A stretch of DNA of 47,306 bases from NCBI GenBank assembly GCA_003242685.1, contig QGVD01000021.1:1-47306 (forward strand), in the 5' to 3' direction. Below, piece by piece: positions 37,946 through 44,491 of this stretch. This DNA comes from Pseudomonadota bacterium (GTDB lineage: Bacteria; Pseudomonadota; Gammaproteobacteria; Steroidobacterales; Steroidobacteraceae). Numbering within the stretch: position 1 is the first letter of the stretch; every line of letters begins with the position of its first letter. Position numbers and translations under genes: made by a program. Under the pieces are notes generated by a model. It was not told the DNA's origin and did not search any database. It saw only the letters and a list, made by a program, of their open reading frames with translations.

Positions 37946-38850
37946 GACTGCACGGAATGCTGCTTCCCCTGCTCTGCCTGACGGCGTCTGCCGGCGCGTG
38001 GGCGCAGGAGGATCACGGTCGACATCACGGCACGCATCACACGGATCATCACGCCGACCATCATGTGGGGCACGACGCACAGCACCACCCGGACCATCAC
38101 GCCGGGCAGCATGCGCATTCGCAGCTTCATGCGACGGATGCACCGCGCGAGCCGATACCGGCACTGACGGACGAGGACCGGGCCGCGGCGTTTCCAGAAC
38201 TGAGCGCGCACACCATGCACGGCGGCTCGATCCATCAGCTCCTGCGCCTCGAGGAGCTCGAGCTGCGCGACACGGAGCGCGGCTCCGCCTTCTCCTGGGA
38301 AGGCCGTTACTGGGTCGGAAGCGACATCGATCGCATCTGGCTGCGCGGCACGGGAGAGCACGTCGACGGCGACGACGCCCTGGAGCTCGAAGTGTTCTAC
38401 GGTCGACGCGTCGCGGCGTGGTGGGACGTCGTCGCGGGTCTGCGGCAGGACTTCGGATCAGGGCCTTCGCGCACCTTCGCCGCGATCGGCATTCAGGGGC
38501 TCGCGCCCTACAAGTTCGAGCTCGAGGCGACTGCGTACTTCGGCGCAGGCGGACAGGCTTCCGCACGCTTCGAGGCCGGATACGACCTGCTGCTCACGAA
38601 TCGTCTCATCGTGAAACCGCAGCTCGAGTTGAACGTCTACGGCAAGGCCGATCCCGAGGCCGGTGTCGGTTCGGGTCTCGGCACACTGGAAGCAGCCCTG
38701 AGAGTTCGCTACGAGCTCACGCGCCGTTTCGCACCCTATGTCGGCATAGTGCTGGAACGCGCGTTCTCGGACACTGCCGACCTGCGCCGCGCGGCGGGCG
38801 AGGATCGTGAAGATACGCAGGTGGTCGCGGGCTTTCGTACCTGGTTCTGA
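37942..38850 (+). CDS. copB: Copper resistance outer-membrane protein CopB
   Basis: This protein has about 302 residues: a signal peptide ending in AGAWAQ, a strongly His-rich stretch (about residues 25-60, many HH and DHH repeats) that could hold copper, and a CopB beta-barrel (WEGRYWVGSDIDRIWLRGTG to VVAGFRTWF, with terminal Phe as is usual for outer-membrane barrels). The start is GTG at 37942, overlapping the copA stop; ATG at 37957 is an alternative. With copL and the multicopper oxidase it forms a classic plus-strand copLAB unit. Confidence 0.92.
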   Translation: MRLHGMLLPLLCLTASAGAWAQEDHGRHHGTHHTDHHADHHVGHDAQHHPDHHAGQHAHSQLHATDAPREPIPALTDEDRAAAFPELSAHTMHGGSIHQLLRLEELELRDTERGSAFSWEGRYWVGSDIDRIWLRGTGEHVDGDDALELEVFYGRRVAAWWDVVAGLRQDFGSGPSRTFAAIGIQGLAPYKFELEATAYFGAGGQASARFEAGYDLLLTNRLIVKPQLELNVYGKADPEAGVGSGLGTLEAALRVRYELTRRFAPYVGIVLERAFSDTADLRRAAGEDREDTQVVAGFRTWF

Positions 38851-38894
38851 TCTGGCCGCCGTCGCTGAGTGCTCCGCCTGCCGCATCGGAGGGC

Positions 38895-39389
38895 TCAGCC
38901 GGGACGCGGCTGCGCCGTTCGCCGGTAGACTTGCGGATCGTGCCTCTCCATGTACTGCGCCGGCTGAGCGATATCGGTGAATCCCACCTGCCGGTAGAGG
39001 CCGTGCGCGTCTCGTGTGACGAGCACCCAGCGGCGCAGCCCCTGCAGCCGCGGATGCTCGATGGCGAGCAGTATCATGGCTTTCGCCAGACCCCGGCCCC
39101 GGTGCTCCTCGAGCACATAGACGTCGCACACGTAGCAGAACGTCGTGAAGTCGGTGATGAAGCGCGCGAAACCGACCTGGGCGCCGCTCTCGTCATAGGC
39201 ACCGATGCAGAACGAACCGCGGATCGCACGTTCGACCACTTCGCGCGAAATGCCTTGCGACCAGTACGAGCGGGCGAGATACGCGTGAATGGCATCGAGG
39301 TCGAGCCGCGCGCGATCGTCGGAGATCGTGTACGGTCCCAGACGGCGTTCCACGGGGAGAACCGGCGTGTCGCGTGCGCTGTCGTTCAT
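38895..39389 (-). CDS. GNAT-family N-acetyltransferase
   Basis: This 164-residue acetyltransferase has motif A of the GNAT fold in VYVLEEHRGRGLAKAMI (acetyl-CoA pyrophosphate loop R-G-R-G-L-A), preceded by ARFITDFTTFCYVCD and followed by HGLYRQVGFTDI. The substrate is unknown; relatives are annotated as amino-acid or small-molecule acetyltransferases. It is divergent from the LysE exporter gene, with a 163-bp gap holding a possible MocR operator, so it may belong to the same amino-acid-related regulon. Confidence 0.92.
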   Translation of the reverse strand: MNDSARDTPVLPVERRLGPYTISDDRARLDLDAIHAYLARSYWSQGISREVVERAIRGSFCIGAYDESGAQVGFARFITDFTTFCYVCDVYVLEEHRGRGLAKAMILLAIEHPRLQGLRRWVLVTRDAHGLYRQVGFTDIAQPAQYMERHDPQVYRRTAQPRPG

Positions 39390-39441
39390 GACGACAGCTT
39401 AGCGCATGACGATCGTCCTCGCCTGAACGGCACGCGGCGCG

Positions 39442-39469
39442 CTGTACCGTTCGCGCGCCAGTACAGTTC
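39442..39469. promoter_or_regulatory. Candidate MocR-type operator upstream of the LysE exporter
   Basis: CTGTAC (39442-39447) and GTACAG (39461-39466) form an inverted repeat with a 13-base spacer. GTACCGTTC (39444-39452) and GTACAGTTC (39461-39469) also form a direct repeat with 17-base period. Such paired GTAC-containing elements are typical of PdxR/MocR-type operators, and a MocR-type regulator is encoded just downstream. Confidence 0.45.
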
Positions 39470-39552
39470 GATCCGCCGCCGGCACCGGCGTCTCTGTCCG
39501 CCTTCTGCTTCCCGCCCTAGCGTGCGCCGTGACGAGGAGGAGTTGCGCACGC

Positions 39553-40140
39553 ATGCCCGATCCCTTTCCCTTCGCGACGTATTCCTTCGTGATGGCCATC
39601 ACGCCCGGGCCGAACAACGTGATGCTCACGGCGTCGGGAGCGAGCTTCGGTTTCCGCCGCACCCTGCCGACGATGCTCGGCATGTGGACCGGTCACACTT
39701 CGATGACCGTAGCCATCGCGCTCGGACTCGGCGTCGTGTTCCAGCGCTGGCCGCTCCTGCACGATACCCTGCGCTGGGCCGGCGCCTCGTACCTGCTCTA
39801 TCTCGCCTGGCGGTTGCTCGGCGCGCGAGGCAGCGCTGCCGGCAGCGCCGTGCGTCCGATCTCGTTCCTGGAGGGCGCGCTGTTCCAGCTCGTCAATCCG
39901 AAGGCCTGGGTGATGTCGCTCACCACTGCCGCACTGTTCCTCCCCGCGGACTGGCCGCTCGCCGCGGGCTGCCTCTATCTCGTCCTCATGAGCCTGCTCG
40001 TGAACCTGCCGTGCATCGCCGTGTGGGCGGCGTTCGGCAGCAGCCTGCGTCAGTGCCTCGAAGTACCTTCCCGGCGCACGCTCTTCAATGCGACCATGGC
40101 GGCCGCGCTCGTCGGCACGGGCGTGCTGATGGTTCGTTGA
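39553..40140 (+). CDS. LysE-family amino-acid exporter
   Basis: This 195-residue inner-membrane protein of the LysE/RhtB family exports amino acids or related metabolites. The family start ITPGPNNVMLTASGASFGFR is present, followed by about six spans and the conserved FQLVNPKAWVMSL in the middle. The ATG at 39553 is chosen because AGGAGGAG lies about 12 nt upstream; a GTG at 39529 is in frame but precedes that sequence. The MocR-type regulator follows after 22 bp and is probably cotranscribed with it. Confidence 0.9.
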   Translation: MPDPFPFATYSFVMAITPGPNNVMLTASGASFGFRRTLPTMLGMWTGHTSMTVAIALGLGVVFQRWPLLHDTLRWAGASYLLYLAWRLLGARGSAAGSAVRPISFLEGALFQLVNPKAWVMSLTTAALFLPADWPLAAGCLYLVLMSLLVNLPCIAVWAAFGSSLRQCLEVPSRRTLFNATMAAALVGTGVLMVR

Positions 40141-40162
40141 CTCGGGATCCGGTGACGCCTCG

Positions 40163-41566
40163 ATGTTCGAGCTCGACAGAAACTCCGACGTGCCTCTCGT
40201 CGATCAGATCGTCGAGCGCATCGCTGCGCTCATCGAGAGCGGTCAGCTCGTCGAAGGCACCCGGATTCCTTCGATCCGCAAGCTCGCACGCCTCACCGGC
40301 ACGAGCCCGTTCACCGTCACGGAAAGCTACGATCGACTCGTCGCACGCGGCCTCATCGAGGCGCGCACGGGACGCGGCTTCTACGTCGTGCGCCGGCCGG
40401 CGTTCGCCGCACTCGCGCGCATCGAAGCCGTGCCGGATCCGGGTACCGATGCGGTGGCGCTCGTGCGCCAGGCGATGTCGGGTGCAAGGAGCCTCATTCC
40501 CGCAGGCTCGGGCTTTCTGCCGCCCGGCTGGCTGATGGAATCCGTCTCGACGAGCGTGCTCAGCCGCCTGTCGCAGGCGCGCCGTCCTCAGGCCTGGGCG
40601 CCCTGCCCTCCGCAGGGTCTGCCGGAGCTCCTCGAACAGCTCGCCGCACGACTGGTGCAGCGAGGCATCCCGGCAGGCACGGCGAATCTGCTGACGACGA
40701 GCGGTGCGTCGCAGGCCTTCGATCTCATCGCCCGCGCGCTCCTCGCGCCCGGCGATGCGGTGCTGGTCGAGGATCCCGGCTACTTCGTGCTGTTCGCCCA
40801 GCTTCGCGCGCATCACGCGCGCCTCGTGCCGGTACCCCGGACGGCGGAAGGTCTGGACATCGAGATGCTCGAAGAGCTCTGCCGCGCGCACCGTCCGCGC
40901 GCGTTCTTCGTGCAGACATTGCTGCACAATCCCACCGGATCGAGTCTGCCGGCGCCGCAGTGTCACCGCATTCTCTCGCTCGCCGAGCAGCACGGGTTCG
41001 CCATCGTCGAAGACGACGTCTACGGCGATCTGTGCGAGGGACCGGCCGTGCGCCTTGCGCAGATGGACGGCCTGCGCAACGTCATCCACGTCGGAAGCTT
41101 CTCGAAGCTGATCGGACCGACGATCCGCGTCGGTTTCGTCGCCGGAGAAGCGCAGCTCATCGCACAGCTCACCGAGCGCAAGCTCCTCTCGACGCTCTCC
41201 GGCTCGTCTCTGCTCGAATCCATCGTCGCGACGGTGCTCGAGAGTGGTCGCTATCAGAAGCATCTCGTCGACGTGCGAGCGCGGCTGGCGCGGGCGCGCC
41301 GCGAGGCGCGCCGCGCGCTCGAGTCCGTCGGCGTGGAGTTCGACGACGCGAACGGCGCGGGACTCTTCCTCTGGGGCAGGATCGGTCACGGCATCGACGT
41401 CGACGCCCTCGTGCGTCAGGCGCGGAGCGAGTCGATTCTGCTCGCCAGAGGAAGTCTCTTTTCGGCGGCGGAAAGAGCCAGCGGATACCTGCGCTTCAAC
41501 GCAGCCTACAGCTCCGCGCCCGGACTCCTCGATTTCCTGCGCCGTACGCTGCCGCAGTCCGGATGA
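40163..41566 (+). CDS. MocR/PdxR-type GntR regulator with aminotransferase-like domain
   Basis: This 467-residue regulator has a winged-helix GntR domain (residues ~5-75, IPSIRKLARLTGTSPFTVTE) joined to a class I aminotransferase-fold domain. The PLP lysine is expected at Lys315 in GSFSKLIGPTIRVGF; LLHNPTGSSLP and VEDDVYGD are other fold-type I landmarks. MocR proteins sense amino acids or vitamin B6 and often control neighbouring transporters, so it likely regulates the LysE gene just upstream. Its stop codon lies inside a 14-bp hairpin. Confidence 0.93.
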   Translation: MFELDRNSDVPLVDQIVERIAALIESGQLVEGTRIPSIRKLARLTGTSPFTVTESYDRLVARGLIEARTGRGFYVVRRPAFAALARIEAVPDPGTDAVALVRQAMSGARSLIPAGSGFLPPGWLMESVSTSVLSRLSQARRPQAWAPCPPQGLPELLEQLAARLVQRGIPAGTANLLTTSGASQAFDLIARALLAPGDAVLVEDPGYFVLFAQLRAHHARLVPVPRTAEGLDIEMLEELCRAHRPRAFFVQTLLHNPTGSSLPAPQCHRILSLAEQHGFAIVEDDVYGDLCEGPAVRLAQMDGLRNVIHVGSFSKLIGPTIRVGFVAGEAQLIAQLTERKLLSTLSGSSLLESIVATVLESGRYQKHLVDVRARLARARREARRALESVGVEFDDANGAGLFLWGRIGHGIDVDALVRQARSESILLARGSLFSAAERASGYLRFNAAYSSAPGLLDFLRRTLPQSG

Positions 41567-41582
41567 ATATCCGGACTGCGGC
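41551..41582. terminator. Long hairpin between convergent regulator and methyltransferase genes
   Basis: A perfect 14-bp stem (41551-41564 with 41569-41582) closes on the tetraloop GAAT. It includes the last codons and stop of the MocR-type gene. No T-run follows. It lies 9 bp beyond the end of the minus-strand methyltransferase gene and probably acts as a transcript end for both. Confidence 0.55.
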
Positions 41583-41590
41583 GGTCCGGC

Positions 41591-42382
41591 TCATTCGAGG
41601 GGCTTGCGGAACTTGAAGATCGACTGATCCGTGAGCCCGCGCGTGCCCGGCGTGAACACCATCTTCGTGTGATCGTCGTCGGGATTCGCGAGCAGATCGC
41701 TCTCCTCGACGAGCTCGAATCCGGCGGCCGTGACTTCCCTGCGGATCACCTCCGGATCGATCCGGTGCAGCGCCTTCGTGTCGCGCGTTCCCGAGCCCGG
41801 CGCGGCGTTGTGGTCGACGATGAAGAAGATGCCGCCCGGCTTCAGGGCATCGTAGATCTTGCGGTTGAGCTTCGCCGTGTCGATGTCGTTCAGCGGCAGG
41901 TCGTGGTAGTAGAGAATGTTGAACACGATGTCGACGTTCTGCGGCAGCTCGATCTCGTTGTAGTCGACGAGCTCGTACTTCGCGTTCGGGTGCGCGGCCA
42001 CGAACTTCCGGCTCGCCTCGCCCGCGCGCTTTTCCGTGTACGGCAGGTCGAACATGTAGACCATGCCCTCGGGCCCCACGATGTCGACGAGCAGCGTCGT
42101 GAAGTACTGGCCGAACGACGCGAACTCCACGACGCGATCGCCAGGCTTCACGCCGGAAAGCGTGAGCACCTCGGCCGGCTTGCGATTCGCATCCCGCGCC
42201 CGGTGCTCGGCACTGCGCGCAGGCGATTCCACCGCGCGACGGATGTATGCCGGCGTTCCCTCGGGCACCGTGTAGCTCGCTGCAGCCTCGGCATTCTCTG
42301 CCGCCTTCAACGACCCACTCGCGGAACCCAGCGCTGCGAGCGCGAGAGCTGCCGCGAGCGCGCGTGACGAAAACGTGCACAT
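41591..42382 (-). CDS. Putatively exported class I methyltransferase-like protein
   Basis: This 263-residue protein starts with what looks like a signal peptide (SSRALAAALALAALGSASG, cleavage near ~27). A Rossmann-type methyltransferase core follows, with VEFASFGQYFTTLLVDIVG where motif I (E/DxGxGxG) is expected, an acidic residue after MVYMFDLP, NVDIVFNILYYHDLP (motif IV region) and LKPGGIFFIVDHNA (post-motif IV). The start at 42382 has GAGGGGAC upstream. Motif I is degenerate (FASFGQY), although similar forms occur in proteins annotated as SAM methyltransferases. An exported SAM enzyme is puzzling because SAM is cytoplasmic. Divergent from the amidase. Confidence 0.8.
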   Translation of the reverse strand: MCTFSSRALAAALALAALGSASGSLKAAENAEAAASYTVPEGTPAYIRRAVESPARSAEHRARDANRKPAEVLTLSGVKPGDRVVEFASFGQYFTTLLVDIVGPEGMVYMFDLPYTEKRAGEASRKFVAAHPNAKYELVDYNEIELPQNVDIVFNILYYHDLPLNDIDTAKLNRKIYDALKPGGIFFIVDHNAAPGSGTRDTKALHRIDPEVIRREVTAAGFELVEESDLLANPDDDHTKMVFTPGTRGLTDQSIFKFRKPLE

Positions 42383-42485
42383 GTCCCCTCCGAAATGCCG
42401 CGGTCCGGGATGGCCGCGATCGGCCGGCAGCATAGTCGAACTCCCGGCTTCGGGGACAGAACGCCTGCGCCCAACCCGTCGCGGC

Positions 42486-42537
42486 GCACGGGACCGGCGT
42501 CGCCGTGCGCATGGCACGCCGGATGCTGGTCCCGTGC
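42486..42537. repeat. Long imperfect inverted repeat upstream of the amidase gene
   Basis: GCACGGGACC (42486-42495) and GGTCCCGTGC (42528-42537) form a perfect 10-bp outer stem. An inner CGTGC/GCACG stem (42504-42508 with 42514-42518) makes a longer imperfect hairpin. It overlaps the sigma-54-like element at 42512-42527, so it could be an operator or merely a structured leader. Confidence 0.5.
42512..42527 (+). promoter_or_regulatory. Candidate sigma-54 (RpoN) promoter of the amidase gene
   Basis: TGGCACGCCGGATGCT matches the consensus TGGCACG-N4-TTGCT with one mismatch, and GG (42513-42514) and GC (42525-42526) are separated by exactly ten bases. The expected start near 42538 would give a 56-nt leader before the GTG at 42594. 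I found no convincing NtrC dyad upstream. Confidence 0.45.
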
Positions 42538-42593
42538 ATCGCATCGGCACTAAGATCGTGCCGTCGCTCCCGGTACGAGAAAAAGGAGAAGCG

Positions 42594-44081
42594 GTGGTCA
42601 CGCGCAGAACCTTCGTCACGGGGACACTGACTGCAGGTATCGCACTGATCGCACGAAAGGGGTTCTCTCAGATGCCGGACTCACGCACTCGAAGCACCGA
42701 GCTGACGGAACTGACCCTGGAAGAAGCCTCGCGGCTCATCCGCTCGCGTGAGCTCTCACCCGTCGAGCTGACGCAGGCGTACCTTGCACGCATCGACCGC
42801 GTAAATCCGCGCATCAACGCGTACATCACGGTGACCGCGGACATCGCGCTCGAGCAGGCGCGCGCGGCCGAGGCGGAGATCGCGCGAGGACGCTGGCGCG
42901 GGCCGCTGCACGGCGTCCCGATCGCGCTCAAGGACAACATCGATACCGCGGGGCTGCGCACGACTGCCGCGAGCGCGCTCTTTGCGAACCGTGTACCGGA
43001 TGCGGACGCCGAAGTCTGGCGTCGCCTGCGGGACGCCGGAGCGGTTCTGCTCGGCAAGCTCAACATGCACGAGCTGGCGTACGGCGGAACGTCCGCCATC
43101 ACGCACTTCGGTCCCGTGCGCAATCCGTGGAATCCCGATCACATCCCCGGCGGCTCTTCGGGAGGCTCGGCGGCTGCGGTCGCCGCGCGACTCTGCTGTG
43201 CCGCATTGGGAACGGACACACTCGCGTCGATCCGGCTGCCGGCCGCGTACTGCGGCGTGACGGGCCTCAAGCCGACACACGGGCTCGCGAGCATCCGCGG
43301 CATCATTCCGATCTCGGAATCGCTCGATCACGTCGGACCGATCACCCGTACCGCGGCGGACGCGGCGCACGTGCTCCAGGCGATCGCGGGTTTCGATCCG
43401 CAGGATCCGGTGAGCGTGCGTGTGGATGTGCCCTCCTACGCGAGCGCCCTTCAGCAGCCGGTTTCGCGCCTCCGCATCGGCCTGCCGAGAGAGCCGTTCT
43501 TCGCCAAGCTCCATCCGGACGTGGAGGAAGCCACCCGGCGCGCGCTCGAAACCCTGCGCACGCTCGTCGCCGAAGTACGCGACGTGACGCTGCCTCCGTC
43601 CGGAGACTTTCCGGTGCTGCTTGCAGAGGCCTACGCCTGGCACGAGCGCTATCTCGCGGAGCCAGGGAACCGCAAGCTCTACGACCCGGTGACGCTCGAG
43701 CGCATTCTTGCCGCCGGCGAGTTCTCCGCCGCGCAGTACTTCGAGGCACGGCGCCAGCTTGCCCTCGCACGTCATGCGATCGCAGCCGTGTTCGACGAGG
43801 TGGACGTCCTGGTGACTCCGACCGCACCCTCGCTTCCCGAGCGCATCGATCAGGCGGAGAACCCCGCGGTCGCCTCCGGCGCCGAATCCTCGGTGCGCAA
43901 CACCGCGCCATTCAATCTGTACGGCATCCCGACGATCTCGGTTCCGATCGGCTTCAGCCGAACCGGCCTGCCCATCGGCCTTCAGATCAGCAGCCGCGCG
44001 TTCGGCGAGCTGCCGATGCTCGCGCTCGCGCATGCCTGGCAGCAGGCGACCGACTGGCACCGGCGGGCACCGCCGTTGTGA
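42594..44081 (+). CDS. Amidase (amidase-signature family), probably exported
   Basis: This 495-residue amidase hydrolyses a carboxamide or a related C-N bond. The Ser-cisSer-Lys triad can be followed: Lys in IALKDNID, cis-Ser in the GGSSGGSAAAVAA loop and nucleophile Ser in GTDTLASIRLPAAYCG. The usual GTDTGGSIR reads GTDTLASIR here, losing two glycines beside the nucleophile. The N-terminus MVTRRTFVTGTLTAGIALIA resembles a twin-arginine or Sec signal (the RR pair is followed by TF). The start is GTG at 42594 with AAAAGGAG upstream. A sigma-54-like promoter upstream suggests nitrogen scavenging. Confidence 0.9.
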   Translation: MVTRRTFVTGTLTAGIALIARKGFSQMPDSRTRSTELTELTLEEASRLIRSRELSPVELTQAYLARIDRVNPRINAYITVTADIALEQARAAEAEIARGRWRGPLHGVPIALKDNIDTAGLRTTAASALFANRVPDADAEVWRRLRDAGAVLLGKLNMHELAYGGTSAITHFGPVRNPWNPDHIPGGSSGGSAAAVAARLCCAALGTDTLASIRLPAAYCGVTGLKPTHGLASIRGIIPISESLDHVGPITRTAADAAHVLQAIAGFDPQDPVSVRVDVPSYASALQQPVSRLRIGLPREPFFAKLHPDVEEATRRALETLRTLVAEVRDVTLPPSGDFPVLLAEAYAWHERYLAEPGNRKLYDPVTLERILAAGEFSAAQYFEARRQLALARHAIAAVFDEVDVLVTPTAPSLPERIDQAENPAVASGAESSVRNTAPFNLYGIPTISVPIGFSRTGLPIGLQISSRAFGELPMLALAHAWQQATDWHRRAPPL

Positions 44082-44170
44082 TGCCCGTCACGACGAACGC
44101 TTCGAGAGAGCGTGCTCACCAGGGCTGGAGCGTGCAGCGGATGCGCTGAAGCCGCAGCGGCATGCGTACT

Positions 44171-44201
44171 TTCCGTCATATGGACGTGACCATTCCGTCA
44201 T
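44171..44201. repeat. Direct repeat TTCCGTCAT, 22-bp period
   Basis: TTCCGTCAT occurs at 44171-44179 and again at 44193-44201, two helical turns apart, in the 182-bp gap between the amidase and the second microprotein gene. Tandem sites at this spacing are typical of activator binding, and the microprotein start is 63 bp downstream. No regulator is assigned. Confidence 0.35.
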
Positions 44202-44263
44202 TGAACTGACGTGCCCCGCCCCCAGATTGACCGTCGGCTGGACAAGGCATGGAGCACGCTCAT

Positions 44264-44353
44264 ATGGAACTGCTCGTCCTCATCGGCATCGCCACGGCCG
44301 CACTGCTCGTCACCCATTTCGTCAGGATCGTCGCGAACGCCCGGCGCAAGTAA
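44264..44353 (+). CDS. 29-residue single-span membrane microprotein (paralogue 2)
   Basis: An ATG at 44264, with GGAG 9 nt upstream, opens a 29-codon frame ending in TAA at 44351-44353. The product starts MEL, has one ~20-residue hydrophobic span and ends in a basic tail (ARRK). It aligns without gaps to the microprotein at 16433-16522: 11 of 29 positions are identical (MEL, AT, L, V, HFV, I). The same length, order of features and tail charge make chance unlikely. It sits between the amidase and the CHASE2 gene but has no obvious link with either. Function is unknown. Confidence 0.65.
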   Translation: MELLVLIGIATAALLVTHFVRIVANARRK

Positions 44354-44439
44354 GCTGCGAGCGGCGCACGGCACCCGGCCCGATGCGGGTCGCGACTGGC
44401 GGCTGCCCACGAGGAGCTTACCGGGCAATCGCGACCGGC

Positions 44440-44467
44440 TAGAATCGCTCGCACACACAGTGTGTGC
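44440..44467 (+). promoter_or_regulatory. Promoter-like region and palindrome upstream of the CHASE2 gene
   Basis: TAGAAT (44440-44445) with TTACCG 16 bases upstream (44418-44423) could form a sigma-70 promoter. The perfect palindrome GCACACACAGTGTGTGC (44451-44467) lies at its expected start point, a place suited to a repressor operator or a 5'-end hairpin. Confidence 0.45.
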
Positions 44468-44491
44468 TGCGAGACCGGTCGCGTCCTGCCC

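Noticed and set aside
39428..39443. A third sigma-54-like element upstream of lysE
   Set aside because: GG and GC spacing fits, but the -12 half is poor (GCGCT) and the position overlaps the GTAC operator; too weak to list.
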